From the NCBI GenBank assembly GCA_025359105.1, contig JANYHK010000046.1, positions 1 through 43,543 on the forward strand: a stretch of DNA of 43,543 nt, given 5' to 3'. The position numbers were made by a program, and so were the translations under genes. This DNA comes from Myxococcales bacterium (GTDB lineage Bacteria > Myxococcota_A > Polyangia > Polyangiales > Polyangiaceae). Under the pieces are notes generated by a model. The model saw nothing but the letters and a program-made list of their open reading frames with translations, ran no database searches and was not told the origin of the DNA. Of this stretch, positions 18,487 through 27,372 are shown piece after piece (the stretch's first letter is position 1; every line of letters begins with the position of its first letter).

Positions 18487-19875
18487 TCACGGCTTCGTCG
18501 GGCTGCAGCTCCCCAGGATGCTCGGCGTCGTCCAGGACCAGAGCGGCGAGTCGATCTTGGGGTAGTAGGGGATGAAGTTGAAGCACATCTCGTCGGTGGT
18601 GTTCTCGCCCCATTTCACGGCCTGGTCGGTCGTGTTGTTCCAGGCGCACCGCGTGCTCACGGTGTCGCCGTCCTCGAGGTCGACGCTCGCCGGGTAGGCC
18701 GACTGGTAGTTGAAGTCGAAGTTCTGCTGGTCGACGACCTTGGTCTTCACGCCGTTGTGGGTCACGTACGTGCTCATCTTGGTGCCGAGCTTGTGCATGT
18801 GCGGCGTGGTGCCGAACAGGTGAACCTTGCCGATGAGCAGCGGGCTCCAGTCGCACGTGATGTCGGTCGTGGCGCGCGGCGGGAGCGTCATCTGGAGCGT
18901 CCCCGGCGCCATCACCGCCGCGTCGTTCGCGCGCAGCTTGTCGGTCGTGCAGAGATCGTAGCCGCTCTTGTCGACCTGCCCCGCCGCCTGGCCGGAGGTG
19001 TTGTTGTAGTGGACCTGGAGGATCCAGTGCGTCGTGCCCGGGTCCTCGGGGAATCCTGCCTCGGGCGGCGTCTCCATGTTCGGCCCGCCGGGCGCCCACC
19101 CGGTCACGAGCCGCCACGACGCGCTGGTCGTGGCGGAGCACTCTTGTGGCGTCGTCCCGTAGGCGGCGTCGGCCTGGAAGAGGAGGAGGTGGTGGACGAT
19201 CTTCGGGTTGTCGATCTTCGGTGCGAAGCCGACGACGTGACGCTTGGCGGTCGTCGCGACCTCGAAGCCGTAGCACATGTAGATGTCCGCTTTGCCGGTG
19301 GGCATCGTGAACGGCGTGCCGGCCCGGACGAACTGGTCGGGCGTGCACGAGAGCGGCTTCACCGCCGGGCCGGCGTCGGCGCCGCTCGGACCGCAGGCGG
19401 CGTCCGAGGCCGGCGCTCCGGCGGCGACCCAGGCGTCGAACGTCGCGAGCTCGGCCGCCGAGAGCGGCGACGACGGCGAGGGCGGCATCACGCCCTTGGT
19501 CGCGTGCACGCGATCCTTCACGTGCTCGTACATCTTGCCGCTGGACGCGGCCTTCGTGAGATCGGCGTACGTCACGAGCGCGTTCGGCGCGCCGAACGAC
19601 GGGGTCGCGCCGTGGCACGTCGCGCAGTTCTTCTGCAGGATCGCCGCGACGTCGCAGGGCAAGCCGCCACCGTTGACGCCGTCACCACCACCGCCGCCTC
19701 CGCTTCCCCCTCCGCCGCCGCCGTCCTTCGTCACCGTGCCTGCGGACGCGCCGTTCTCTTGCGGATCCTGTCGGCCGAGCGTCGTGCCGTCGGCGTTCGC
19801 GCACGCGGCGACGAGCGCGGCCACGGCCAGGGCGAGAGGAGCGACCTGAGGCGAGAGGAGGTTGGTGATGCGCAT
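18487..19875 (-). CDS. Cytochrome c / copper type II monooxygenase fusion lipoprotein (copy 1)
   Basis: The 462-residue protein has a signal peptide with lipobox LVAAC (Cys25), a long Gly-rich spacer (about 52-71) and a cytochrome c-like domain with C84-AT-C87-H88. The remainder resembles copper type II, ascorbate-dependent monooxygenases (PHM/DBM fold). Ligands can be placed: His228-His229 (VHHLLLFQ) and His289 (LQVHYNN) for the first copper; His359 and His361 (PHMHKLGT) and Met430 (TTDEMCF) for the second. Such enzymes hydroxylate C-H bonds using O2 and two external electrons. The fused haem could supply them (inference). Start 19875 is preferred over the Met seven codons earlier for its signal peptide. 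The paralogue lies upstream. Confidence 0.8.
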   Translation of the reverse strand: MRITNLLSPQVAPLALAVAALVAACANADGTTLGRQDPQENGASAGTVTKDGGGGGGSGGGGGGDGVNGGGLPCDVAAILQKNCATCHGATPSFGAPNALVTYADLTKAASSGKMYEHVKDRVHATKGVMPPSPSSPLSAAELATFDAWVAAGAPASDAACGPSGADAGPAVKPLSCTPDQFVRAGTPFTMPTGKADIYMCYGFEVATTAKRHVVGFAPKIDNPKIVHHLLLFQADAAYGTTPQECSATTSASWRLVTGWAPGGPNMETPPEAGFPEDPGTTHWILQVHYNNTSGQAAGQVDKSGYDLCTTDKLRANDAAVMAPGTLQMTLPPRATTDITCDWSPLLIGKVHLFGTTPHMHKLGTKMSTYVTHNGVKTKVVDQQNFDFNYQSAYPASVDLEDGDTVSTRCAWNNTTDQAVKWGENTTDEMCFNFIPYYPKIDSPLWSWTTPSILGSCSPTKP

Positions 19876-20058
19876 GGCAGACCCAATTGCATCCACTGGG
19901 CCACTGGGTATCCCAGTTCAAACGCCCTTCCGTTTCAGATAGTTACGCGGCTTTCATCCCACATTGGGCGCGCAGAGGCACAGCGACCCAGCAAACTTCC
20001 AGTGCGTCTCCGAGACAGCGGTGGATCGGGCGGACCACGCGCGCGGGCGTGGAGGAGA
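19876..20058. promoter_or_regulatory. Spacer between tandem monooxygenase genes with operator-like repeats (19893-19917)
   Basis: The region holds tandem CCACTGGG octamers (19893-19900, 19901-19908) running into the palindrome ACTGGG-TAT-CCCAGT (19903-19917). They lie about 18-42 bases upstream of copy 1's start, where an operator would sit. No gene is seen here. Confidence 0.4.
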
Positions 20059-21411
20059 TCACTTGCACGTCGACGCGTACGCCGGAGCGGCCCACGACGG
20101 AAGCGCGACGCGCGGGTAGTACATCGTGAAGGAGAAGCACATCTCGTTCTCCGTGTTCTCCCCGAACGTCACCGCGGTGTCGGTCGTGTTCTTCCAGACG
20201 CACTGCGTCCTGATCGTGTCGCCGGTGTGGAGCACCTGGTTCACGGGCACCCAGTACTGCGACTGGAAGTCGAACGGATCCTTCTTGCCCAGATCGCCGG
20301 GCGCGCCGCCGGCCTTGGGGGTCAGCGTCGTCACCTGCTTGGTGCCGAGCTTGTGCATGTGGGGCGACGCGGCGAACACGTGCGCGCCGTTGAAGCTCGC
20401 CTGAACGTCGACGGAGCACGTCGTGTCGAGCGTGCCGTGCGGCGGGATGTTGATGTTCGTGGTGCCGAAGGCGATGACGTCCGCGTCGTTCGCGCGAAGC
20501 TGGTCGGTCGTGCACAGGTCGAAGCCGCTCGTGTCCGTCTCGCCGGAGAGGTGGTTCACGTTGTTGTAGTGGACCTGCACGACGTAGTGCGTCGTCCCCG
20601 GATCCTCGGGGAAGCCGGCCTCGGGGGGCAGCTCCATCGGCTTGCCGCCTGGCGCCCAGCCGTAGACGATGCGCCACCCCGAGCCGCCGCCCGACGAGCA
20701 AGGGCCCGGCGCCGTCGTCACGCCGCCCACCCCGGTCGTCGCCTGGAACAAGAGGAGGTGGTGGACGATCTTGGGATTGCCGATGACCGGCGCCAGGGCG
20801 ACCACGTGGCGCTTCGTCGTGCGCGGGACGTCGAAGAGGTAACAAGTGTACTGGTCGTTCGTGCCTTGCGGCATCGACCACGCCGCGGTCGGGCGCATGT
20901 GCTCGTCCGGCGTGCACGACGTGGGGACGATGCCTCCGTCGCTCGGGGGCGGAGGCGGCGGAGGCGTCGCGCAGCCCGTGTCGGATCGGGGCGCGCCCAG
21001 CGCGACCCACGCGTCGAGCGTCGCGGTGTCGGCCGCGGAGAGCCGCGGGTTGGGCGGCTGCGGCATCGGCTTGGCGTCGTCGTGGATGCGCGTGCCGGCC
21101 AGCGTGTAGACCTTCTTCGTCGGATCGCTCTTCGCGGGCGCCTGGAGATCGGCCCACGTGACGAGCGGCATCGGAGCGCCGTAGATGGGCGAAGCCGCAT
21201 GGCAGCTCTGGCAGTTTGCCGTGAGGACCTTGTCGACGTCGCACGGCAGGCCGCTCGGGCCCACGGGTCGACCGCCGTCGCCAACGCCGCCATCGGTCGC
21301 GACGCCGCCGCCGTCCGTGCTGTCGCCGCCGCCGCCGCCAGGAGCGACCGTCGAGGTGGTGCCGCTGCACGCGGCGAGGATCGCGAAAAAGAAGAGCTGC
21401 GGTTTACGCAT
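20059..21411 (-). CDS. Cytochrome c / copper type II monooxygenase fusion lipoprotein (copy 2)
   Basis: This 450-residue paralogue of the downstream gene has the same order of parts. They are a short signal with lipobox LAAC (Cys15), an Asp/Gly-rich spacer, a cytochrome c motif C67-QS-C70-H71, a proline run (about 150-157) and the monooxygenase domain. Predicted copper ligands are His217-His218, His291, His351, His353 and Met424, all conserved between the copies. Blocks such as GFPEDPGTTH, HMHKLGTK and LRANDA are nearly identical, whereas the spacers differ in sequence and length. This fits a duplication kept under selection for catalysis. Substrate unknown; the lipoprotein anchor places it in the envelope. 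Confidence 0.8.
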   Translation of the reverse strand: MRKPQLFFFAILAACSGTTSTVAPGGGGGDSTDGGGVATDGGVGDGGRPVGPSGLPCDVDKVLTANCQSCHAASPIYGAPMPLVTWADLQAPAKSDPTKKVYTLAGTRIHDDAKPMPQPPNPRLSAADTATLDAWVALGAPRSDTGCATPPPPPPPSDGGIVPTSCTPDEHMRPTAAWSMPQGTNDQYTCYLFDVPRTTKRHVVALAPVIGNPKIVHHLLLFQATTGVGGVTTAPGPCSSGGGSGWRIVYGWAPGGKPMELPPEAGFPEDPGTTHYVVQVHYNNVNHLSGETDTSGFDLCTTDQLRANDADVIAFGTTNINIPPHGTLDTTCSVDVQASFNGAHVFAASPHMHKLGTKQVTTLTPKAGGAPGDLGKKDPFDFQSQYWVPVNQVLHTGDTIRTQCVWKNTTDTAVTFGENTENEMCFSFTMYYPRVALPSWAAPAYASTCK

Positions 21412-21490
21412 GGCGCCCTAACCATTCAGGGCTTGCCACCGCGGCGCAAGGAAACCCGCGCCCCGAGACGTGAAATGGGTGCCGTGTAGG

Positions 21491-22051
21491 CTACTTGTTC
21501 ACACGCTCGAGGTAGCCGCCGGAGGTCGTGTCGACCTTGATCCACTCGCCCTCCTTGATGAAGAGGGGCACGTTGACCGTCGCGCCGGTGGAGAGCGTCG
21601 CCGGCTTGGTGGCGCCGCTGGCGGTGTCGCCCTTGATGCCCGGCTCGCTCGTCACGATCTGCAGGACGACGCTCGCCGGCAAGCCGATGCCGATCGGGTT
21701 GCCGTTGTAGAGGGTGACGTTGACGTCGAGGCCCTCGGCCAGCCAGCGCGCGTCGTCGCCGACCTTGTTCTTCTCGACGTGGATCTGGTCGCCGGTGTTG
21801 GTGTCCATGAAGACCAGTGTGTCCGTCTCGGCCCACGAGTAGGTCATCTTGCGCTCTTCGACGTCCGCGATCTCCACGGACTCGCCGCTCTTCCAGGTGC
21901 GCTCGACGACGTTGCCGTTCGTCAGGTTCCTGATGCGTGCGCGCGTGAACGCTTGCCCTTTGCCGGGCTTGACGAAGGTGTGGTCCACGACGTGGAACGG
22001 CACGCCGTCGATCTGGATTCGGAGGCCTTTGCGAATGTCCGTGGTCATCAT
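21491..22051 (-). CDS. efp: Translation elongation factor P
   Basis: The 186-residue length and three-domain order fit EF-P: KOW-like N-domain (DIRKGLRIQIDGVPFHVVDH), OB domains with YSWAETDTLVFMDTNTGDQIHV, and the C-terminal PLFIKEGEWIKVDTTSGGYLERV signature. It enters stalled ribosomes at proline runs. The tip loop KPGKGQAF carries the Lys (about residue 31) that is modified in many bacteria; no modification gene is in the window. Start MMTTDIRKG at 22051 fits the family; the frame runs further upstream without EF-P homology. Several window proteins have proline runs. It is divergent from the TPR gene at 22176. Confidence 0.97.
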   Translation of the reverse strand: MMTTDIRKGLRIQIDGVPFHVVDHTFVKPGKGQAFTRARIRNLTNGNVVERTWKSGESVEIADVEERKMTYSWAETDTLVFMDTNTGDQIHVEKNKVGDDARWLAEGLDVNVTLYNGNPIGIGLPASVVLQIVTSEPGIKGDTASGATKPATLSTGATVNVPLFIKEGEWIKVDTTSGGYLERVNK

Positions 22052-22175
22052 GGCGGGAGGCGGGGGCTTAGCACGGGGGGCCGGGGCCCGGCAAGGAAGG
22101 CTTGCCAGCCATGGAGGATCGCAAGTAAGCCTTCCGTCAGCCGCTGCCGCGAGGCGAGCCGAGGTGACGTGAGCC

Positions 22176-23036
22176 ATGCGTGAGGTCGACGACGAGCTCG
22201 GGGAGATCAAGCGGGAGATCATCGAGTCCCGCGGGCTCGTCATCAAGACGAACAACCTGACCAACGCCTTGAGCGCGGACATCAAGTCCATCGCCAAGCG
22301 GCAACAGAGCTACGAGCGGCGCCTGTCGTGGAACAGCGCCGTCGCGTACGTCGTCTTCGTGCTCGTCGTCTTCACCGCGCTCAAGTTCGCGTGGGACGCG
22401 CGGGTCGACGCCGTGAAGGCCGAGACCGAGCAGAAGACCGCCGACAACGACCGCCTGCGCAAGGAGGCGCGCGACGCCCAGAAGCGCGACGAGGACCGCG
22501 CCCGGGCCGAGGCAAAGGCCGCGCAGTTCTACGATCTGGTGCGTCAGGGCAAGCGGGTCGAGCTCGTCGAGCAGTTCGAGGCGGTGAAGAAGGAGCCGCT
22601 CAGCAAGGCGGAGCTGGCGTTTTTCACCGACGCCGTCGAAAAGGCGAAGAACGAGCTCGCCGCGCAGTCGTACTGGCAGGGGCAGGACAAGGCGCGCGTG
22701 CAGAGGTGGCAGGAAGCGGCGACGGCGTTCGAGGAGTCGCTCAAGTACAAGGACGACTCGACGATCGCGCCGAGCGTGCGCCTCGCGCTGGCCGACTGCT
22801 ACCGGCACCTCGGGCGGCAGAAGGAGGCGATCCCGATCCTCCAGCAGCTCGCGGAGGGAGCGCCCGATCGCGAGGTGCAAGACGACGCGCTCTACCAGCT
22901 GGCGTTCTGCGAGATGGAAAGCTCGGCGTGGAACGACGCGAAGAACACGTGGCGGCAGCTCATTCGGCGGTTTCCCGACTCGCACTACACGCCGGAGGGG
23001 AAGCTGCAGCTGGCGCAGCTGAACCTGATGCACTGA
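22176..23036 (+). CDS. Single-pass membrane protein with coiled coil and TPR repeats
   Basis: The 286-residue protein starts with about 50 cytosolic residues that look helical (EIKREIIESRGLVIKTNNLT), then one transmembrane helix at about 52-73 (AVAYVVFVLVVFTALKF). A charged coiled coil follows (VKAETEQKTADNDRLRKEA). The C-terminal half has tetratricopeptide-like helices (WQEAATAFEESLKYKDDST, LADCYRHLGRQKEAIPILQQL, DALYQLAFCEMESSAWNDAKNTW), as in YbgF/BamD-type proteins. It probably scaffolds an envelope complex; no partner is named. The ATG at 22176 is close to the likely promoter shared with efp (124 bases). Confidence 0.8.
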   Translation: MREVDDELGEIKREIIESRGLVIKTNNLTNALSADIKSIAKRQQSYERRLSWNSAVAYVVFVLVVFTALKFAWDARVDAVKAETEQKTADNDRLRKEARDAQKRDEDRARAEAKAAQFYDLVRQGKRVELVEQFEAVKKEPLSKAELAFFTDAVEKAKNELAAQSYWQGQDKARVQRWQEAATAFEESLKYKDDSTIAPSVRLALADCYRHLGRQKEAIPILQQLAEGAPDREVQDDALYQLAFCEMESSAWNDAKNTWRQLIRRFPDSHYTPEGKLQLAQLNLMH

Positions 23037-23082
23037 GCGAACGTGCACGCGCACGCCAGCGCGCGGCTCCGTGGGCCCGCGC

Positions 23083-23811
23083 TCACGCGACGAGGTTGCG
23101 GTAGGCCTCGGTGATCTGCTGAAAGCGGGCGGCGAGCACGCGCTTCTCTTCGGCGGACGCACCGGGGTGGAGATCGGGGTGCGTCGCGTGGACGAGGCGG
23201 CGGTAGGCGTGCTTCACCTCGGAGGGATCGGCGCCGTCGGCGACGCCGAGCACGCGGCACGCGTCGACGCGCGGGCGGAGTGCAGGGGCGGTGGACGACG
23301 ACGACGACGACGACGGTGAGCGCGCGTCGTGCGTGCGATCGCGGGCGCGCCGGCGGCCGGGCAGGAACTCGCTGACGCGGAGCGGCTCGTCGGTGAGGGC
23401 GCCGCGGGGCGCGCGGATCGCGACGCGGAAGCAGATCTGCGCGTCGGAGAGCCGGTCCAGGATCTCGAGGCGGTTCATGAGCTGCGCGCGGAGGGCGTCA
23501 TCGACGACCGACGGCGACAGACGGAACTCGCGCACGAGGACCTCGCCGTGGAGGCGACGCGACGACATCGCGCGCAGGAGCGACCGGCGAAGGGTCTCTT
23601 CGTCGGCGGCCTGCTTACGACGGAGGATCTCCGCGAGCGACGCGCTTGCGCCGTCGAGCTCCACGGCGGCCACGTAGCCGCGGAGCATGTGGACGCGATG
23701 GACCCGGCCGCGGAGCTCTGCGAGCTCCAGGGTGCCGGTGGCGCCGGCCCGGTGGAGCGCGCCGAGGAGGTCACCGAGGGTCGTGGCGCGCAGGCGGCCG
23801 GGCAGATGCAT
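23083..23811 (-). CDS. DUF4388 (PATAN-like) protein with C-terminal J-domain
   Basis: The 242-residue protein has an N-terminal DUF4388-like domain (HLPGRLRATTLGDLLGALHRAGATGTLEL), common in predatory and social Deltaproteobacteria. A poly-Ser linker follows, encoded by seven GAC triplets on the + strand (23294-23314). The C-terminal J-domain has helix II and the HPD motif (H211-P212-D213 in HATHPDLHPG), needed to stimulate Hsp70 ATPase, then helix III (AARFQQITEAYRNLV). It probably recruits DnaK to a DUF4388 partner (inference). Start MHLPGRLR at 23811 is chosen because the upstream 13 codons look non-coding. Confidence 0.8.
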   Translation of the reverse strand: MHLPGRLRATTLGDLLGALHRAGATGTLELAELRGRVHRVHMLRGYVAAVELDGASASLAEILRRKQAADEETLRRSLLRAMSSRRLHGEVLVREFRLSPSVVDDALRAQLMNRLEILDRLSDAQICFRVAIRAPRGALTDEPLRVSEFLPGRRRARDRTHDARSPSSSSSSSTAPALRPRVDACRVLGVADGADPSEVKHAYRRLVHATHPDLHPGASAEEKRVLAARFQQITEAYRNLVA

Positions 23812-23896
23812 GGTCCGCCGATTGAAGCCCGGCGACGAGCAACCCGCCAAATTCTCGGTGGATCCAGGGGGGGCGCTCGGCTTGGTTCGGGGGTGG

Positions 23897-24355
23897 TTAG
23901 GAGCCGACTTTGACGATGCTCGTGGCTTCTACCGAGCTTGGGGTGCAGTGCTCTTTGCCGTCGGCCGTTTGGCAGGAGACGACGCGGACGCGGACGACGA
24001 CGGGGCCGGAGCCGGCGCGCTTGGCGACGAGGGCCAGGGAGAGGCGCCAGAGTTGGGGGTCCTTGACCGCGGCGTCGTGGGGGCCGATGCGGCCTTTGAG
24101 GGGCGTGATGTGGTCCGGGACTCGGACGATCTCGGCGTCGGCCCACTTGATCTGAGCGCCGGGGACCTGGGCCTCGACTTCGCAGCGCACGCGGCCGGGC
24201 TCGCTGGCGGGGCTGCAGGTCAGGCTCGCGCGTAGGCTCGGGGCGTCGGCGACGGCGAGGCGGGGCGCGAGCGTTGCCGCGAGCGCCAGCGACGCGACGG
24301 CGACCCGCGCGGCGCGCGCGCTTCGTGAAGCACTTCGATGAGCGTGGGGCTGCAT
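23897..24355 (-). CDS. Secreted protein of unknown function
   Basis: The 152-residue product has a basic start and a long signal peptide (ARVAVASLALAATLAPRLAVADA) with a likely cleavage site after AVADA. The mature part has paired Cys (LTCSPASEPGRVRCEVEAQ and VSCQTADGKEHCTPSSV) that may form disulfides, in a beta-rich arrangement. I do not recognise the family. The upstream gene on the same strand ends 17 bases before this start, so the two are probably co-transcribed. The start at 24355 is set by the signal peptide. Confidence 0.7.
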   Translation of the reverse strand: MQPHAHRSASRSARAARVAVASLALAATLAPRLAVADAPSLRASLTCSPASEPGRVRCEVEAQVPGAQIKWADAEIVRVPDHITPLKGRIGPHDAAVKDPQLWRLSLALVAKRAGSGPVVVRVRVVSCQTADGKEHCTPSSVEATSIVKVGS

Positions 24356-24372
24356 CGCCACCGGCGAGGGTA

Positions 24373-26229
24373 TCACGGAAGATCCCACTGCCCGACGAAG
24401 GCGCGGCCTCCGCGTACGCACGCGACGAACGCGGCGTCGTCGCTCACGGTGCAGGCCTGGAGCTCGCCGTAGCCGCCCTCGAGCTCCTTGGCGCGAAGCA
24501 TGCGCGACTTCGTCGTACGGACGACGATGCCCTGCGACGTCGCCACCGCCGTCACCTTGCCGGAGGGCGAGCGCGGCGCGCCGGGCGTGGAAGGCTGGTC
24601 GAGCGCCGAGGCAGCGATCGACGCGCGAGAGAGATCGGACGCGAAGAGCACCGGCTCGCCGGCGACGATCGCCTCGAGGCCGCGGGGGCCCCAGGCGAGG
24701 GGAATCGCGCGGGCGGCCTCGCCGCGACCGCCGGTGCAGCGCGTACCGAGCGGAGTGGCGATGGGGAGAAGCACGTTGCGCGTGTCGGCGTCGAGCGCCG
24801 GCCCCGTCGACGCGAACGCGGCGCGCAGAGGGCCGCCGTCGCACGCGGAGGTGACGGAGAGCCAGCGGAGCGTCCCGTCGGGCGAGGTGACGTGCGCCTT
24901 CCACGGGGCGACGTCGGGGGCCTCGGATTCGTCACCGGTCGCCGGATCGATCCGCGCGACGCCCGCCGCCGTGCGCACGAGGAGCTTGCCGTTCGCTTCG
25001 AACGCGAGCGGCCCCCACGCAGGCGCGGTACTTCGTTCCAGCTGGGGAACCGCCGCGATGGCGCGGAGCTGCTTCGCCTGGGCAATGGGCGCGGCCTGCG
25101 CGAGCCACGCCTGGGCCTCGGAGAGGCGCGTCGCGGTCTTCGACGCGGGCGGCTGCTGCGCGCGATCGATCGCCCACACAGCGCGCGCGGGCTCGCCTTG
25201 CGTCGCGTAGGCGCGGGCCAGCGCGAAGCCTGCTTCCTCGAGCGCGCGGCTCGGCCCGCACGCGACGCCGCCGCTGCCGACCGTGAGCTTGACGAGGCGC
25301 GCGGCGCCGCCCTCCGCGCACAACGCGCCGTACAGCGCGCGCACCTGGTGAACGGCGCCGGGGACTTGCGGCGCGTCCTTCGGGCGGCTCGCCTTGGTGG
25401 CCGCGGCCTGCGCCAGCGCGCGGAGCGACGCATCCGGCTCCGCAGGCTCGCGGCTCAGCCCCGCCGGGCGATCGAACCACACGACCTTGGCGGTCGCGCG
25501 CGGCATCGGCTCGAAGGGCGTGTTCGGGGCGTCGATCGAGACGCGCAGCGTGACGTCGTCGATGCCGTCGCCGTCGCGATCGCTGCCGTCCGCGTCGAGC
25601 GTGAGCTTGGGCGCCTCCGCCGGATCGAGGATCGTCGCCGCGAAGCGGGTCCGCACGCCACGGTCGAACGACAGGACCCCGACCCACCGCGACGTCGCGA
25701 GCGACGCGCAGGCCGCGCCGAGCTCGACCGCGACCGAGCGACGGCCTACCTGCGCGAGGCGCGCGACCTTGGTGCACCCGGCGTCGGTGTCGGGCTGCGG
25801 ACCGGGGCCGCTGGCGACGTTCGCCCCTTCGGTCACGCCACGCGCGCCGCCGCGGTAAAAGACCACCTCGTCGGGCGCGGCCTCGTCCTTCGTGGACCGC
25901 ACGATCGCGACCGCGTCCTTCGTGCCGTCGCCGTCCACGTCGCGCGCGAGGCCCAGGACGAACACGCGGTCGGGGGGCGAGAGCAGCTCGAGGCCCTCGA
26001 GCGGCCAGCGCGTCGTCCCGGCCGGCGCCACCGCCGCGAGAATCTCCGGGGTTCCCCCCTCTTCGGGCGCGACCGACGCGCCCGCTTCCTCGGCCGGTGC
26101 TTCGCCGTCGCCGATCGCATAAGGAACGTACGGGTGCTCGTTCTTGCAGGACCGCGCGCACCCCGAGGACGCGACGAGGAGCAAGAACGCGCACGACGAA
26201 CGGCCACCTCTCATCAGCCTCCCGGACAT
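24373..26229 (-). CDS. Large lipoprotein with Asp-rich calcium-type motifs and propeller-like tail
   Basis: The 618-residue protein has an N-terminal lipobox (LLLVASSGC, about Cys24). The middle contains two DxDGDGxxD stretches (DVDGDGTKDAV and DRDGDGIDDVTL), of the kind found in FG-GAP repeats that bind calcium. The C-terminal region is mixed beta (LAFEANGKLLVRTAAGVARIDPATGD, SPDGTLRWLSVTS, VFVACVRGGRAFVG), suggesting propeller blades. A helical TPR-like stretch sits between. Start: MSGRL at 26229; MRGG at 26214 is also possible. It is upstream of the secreted protein gene and divergent from the TPR membrane gene at 26293. Not assigned. Confidence 0.7.
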   Translation of the reverse strand: MSGRLMRGGRSSCAFLLLVASSGCARSCKNEHPYVPYAIGDGEAPAEEAGASVAPEEGGTPEILAAVAPAGTTRWPLEGLELLSPPDRVFVLGLARDVDGDGTKDAVAIVRSTKDEAAPDEVVFYRGGARGVTEGANVASGPGPQPDTDAGCTKVARLAQVGRRSVAVELGAACASLATSRWVGVLSFDRGVRTRFAATILDPAEAPKLTLDADGSDRDGDGIDDVTLRVSIDAPNTPFEPMPRATAKVVWFDRPAGLSREPAEPDASLRALAQAAATKASRPKDAPQVPGAVHQVRALYGALCAEGGAARLVKLTVGSGGVACGPSRALEEAGFALARAYATQGEPARAVWAIDRAQQPPASKTATRLSEAQAWLAQAAPIAQAKQLRAIAAVPQLERSTAPAWGPLAFEANGKLLVRTAAGVARIDPATGDESEAPDVAPWKAHVTSPDGTLRWLSVTSACDGGPLRAAFASTGPALDADTRNVLLPIATPLGTRCTGGRGEAARAIPLAWGPRGLEAIVAGEPVLFASDLSRASIAASALDQPSTPGAPRSPSGKVTAVATSQGIVVRTTKSRMLRAKELEGGYGELQACTVSDDAAFVACVRGGRAFVGQWDLP

Positions 26230-26292
26230 ACCACGCACCCGTACAACGCGCGCGCCCGGCGATGCAGTCCCGCGTGCGCGATCCGGCGCCCC

Positions 26293-27372
26293 ATGGACAA
26301 CCGGTGGCGCGCGTGTGACCGTCACAGCGTGCGCTGGGCTCCTCCCCTCGCCTTTCCCCTGATCCTCGGCCTCGTCGGGCCTCTCGGCGTCGCCGCACGC
26401 GCCCACGCGCAGCCGCAGGACGACGGCGGGCTGCTCGGAGCGCAGCTCTTCCACGCCGCCGAGGACGACGAGCGCGGCACCACGCCGCGCGGGTACGCAA
26501 AGGCGCTCGCCGAGTACGAGGGCGCCATCGCGGCGGCGCCATCGGCCGCCTGGATCCCCAAGGCGCAGGCGCGCGCGCGGATCCTGCGCGAGCACTCCGA
26601 GGGTGACTTCGCGCCGTTCGCGTTGCTCGAGGCGGTGCGCGCCAGACCGGGAGCCGCCGACGATCCGAAGACGCTCGCCGATCTCGCCGCGCGCGCCGAC
26701 GGCTTTCCCCCCGGCCAGGTGCGCAGCGAGGCGCGCGTCCTCGTCGCCGAAGCGTACGCCGGGCGCCTGCACCGGCCCGCCGAAGCGCTGCCGATCCTCG
26801 AGCAGGTCGTCGCCGATCCGAGCGCCGATCCGCTCACCGCGCGGCTGTCGCTCGACATGCTCGTCGCGGTGGAGCTCGATCTAGACGACCTCGACGCCGC
26901 GAGCGACGCGGTCCACCGGCACGCGAAGATCGCCGAGCCCTCGCTCGTCCTTCGCGTCCACACGCTCGTGCGCCGGCACGCCCTGCATCGCGCCGCGCTC
27001 GGCGTCCTCGCGGCGTGGCTCGTCCTCGCCGCCGTGGCCATTGGCCGCGCCGCCGCGCGCGGTGACATCGGCGAGGCCGTGGCGGCGGTACGTGCATCCT
27101 ACAAGCTCATCGCGGGCTTCCTCGCGTACGTGACGATCGCCGGCGCGGCGCTGGCGATGGGGTACGAGCCCGGCACCGGCGCGCCGTTCCTCGTCTTCGG
27201 GGCGGTCGCGCTGCCGCTCGCCCTCGCCGCGCGGGCGTGGGGCGCCGTGGGCGCGACGCAGCCCGCGGCCCGCGCGGGGCGGGCGCTTCTGTGCGCGGCG
27301 TCGGTGATCGGCGCGGCGTTCCTGGTGCTCGAATGGATCAACGTGGAATACCTGAAGGGGTTCGGCCTATGA
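26293..27372 (+). CDS. TPR-like membrane protein with four C-terminal helices; first gene of the radical SAM operon
   Basis: The 359-residue protein has a signal-like hydrophobic N-terminus (PPLAFPLILGLVGPLGVAAR), then about 190 residues of helical repeat sequence (YAKALAEYEGAIAAAPSA, PAEALPILEQVVADPSADP). The C-terminal part has about four transmembrane helices (about 229-350, e.g. AALGVLAAWLVLAAVAIG, IAGFLAYVTIAGAALAMG). Its stop overlaps the small peptide gene by four bases (ATGA), so the two are translationally coupled. It may be the export or binding partner for the peptide; this is inferred from position only. Start at 26293: no better candidate is seen in the 63 bases to the divergent gene. 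Confidence 0.75.
   Translation: MDNRWRACDRHSVRWAPPLAFPLILGLVGPLGVAARAHAQPQDDGGLLGAQLFHAAEDDERGTTPRGYAKALAEYEGAIAAAPSAAWIPKAQARARILREHSEGDFAPFALLEAVRARPGAADDPKTLADLAARADGFPPGQVRSEARVLVAEAYAGRLHRPAEALPILEQVVADPSADPLTARLSLDMLVAVELDLDDLDAASDAVHRHAKIAEPSLVLRVHTLVRRHALHRAALGVLAAWLVLAAVAIGRAAARGDIGEAVAAVRASYKLIAGFLAYVTIAGAALAMGYEPGTGAPFLVFGAVALPLALAARAWGAVGATQPAARAGRALLCAASVIGAAFLVLEWINVEYLKGFGL

Noticed and set aside
18478-21489. A 1003-codon open frame on the + strand across the monooxygenase genes.
   Set aside because: It is a shadow: its composition is low-complexity, and the opposite strand has signal peptides, haem motifs and copper ligands in two genes.
23294-23314. Seven GAC triplets as a phase-variable repeat.
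   Set aside because: Changes in number keep the frame and only alter a Ser linker, so switching on and off is not expected.
24274-26292. An in-frame extension upstream of the TPR membrane gene.
   Set aside because: It lies opposite the lipoprotein gene at 24373 and has no protein-like features; the ATG at 26293 gives a hydrophobic N-terminus.
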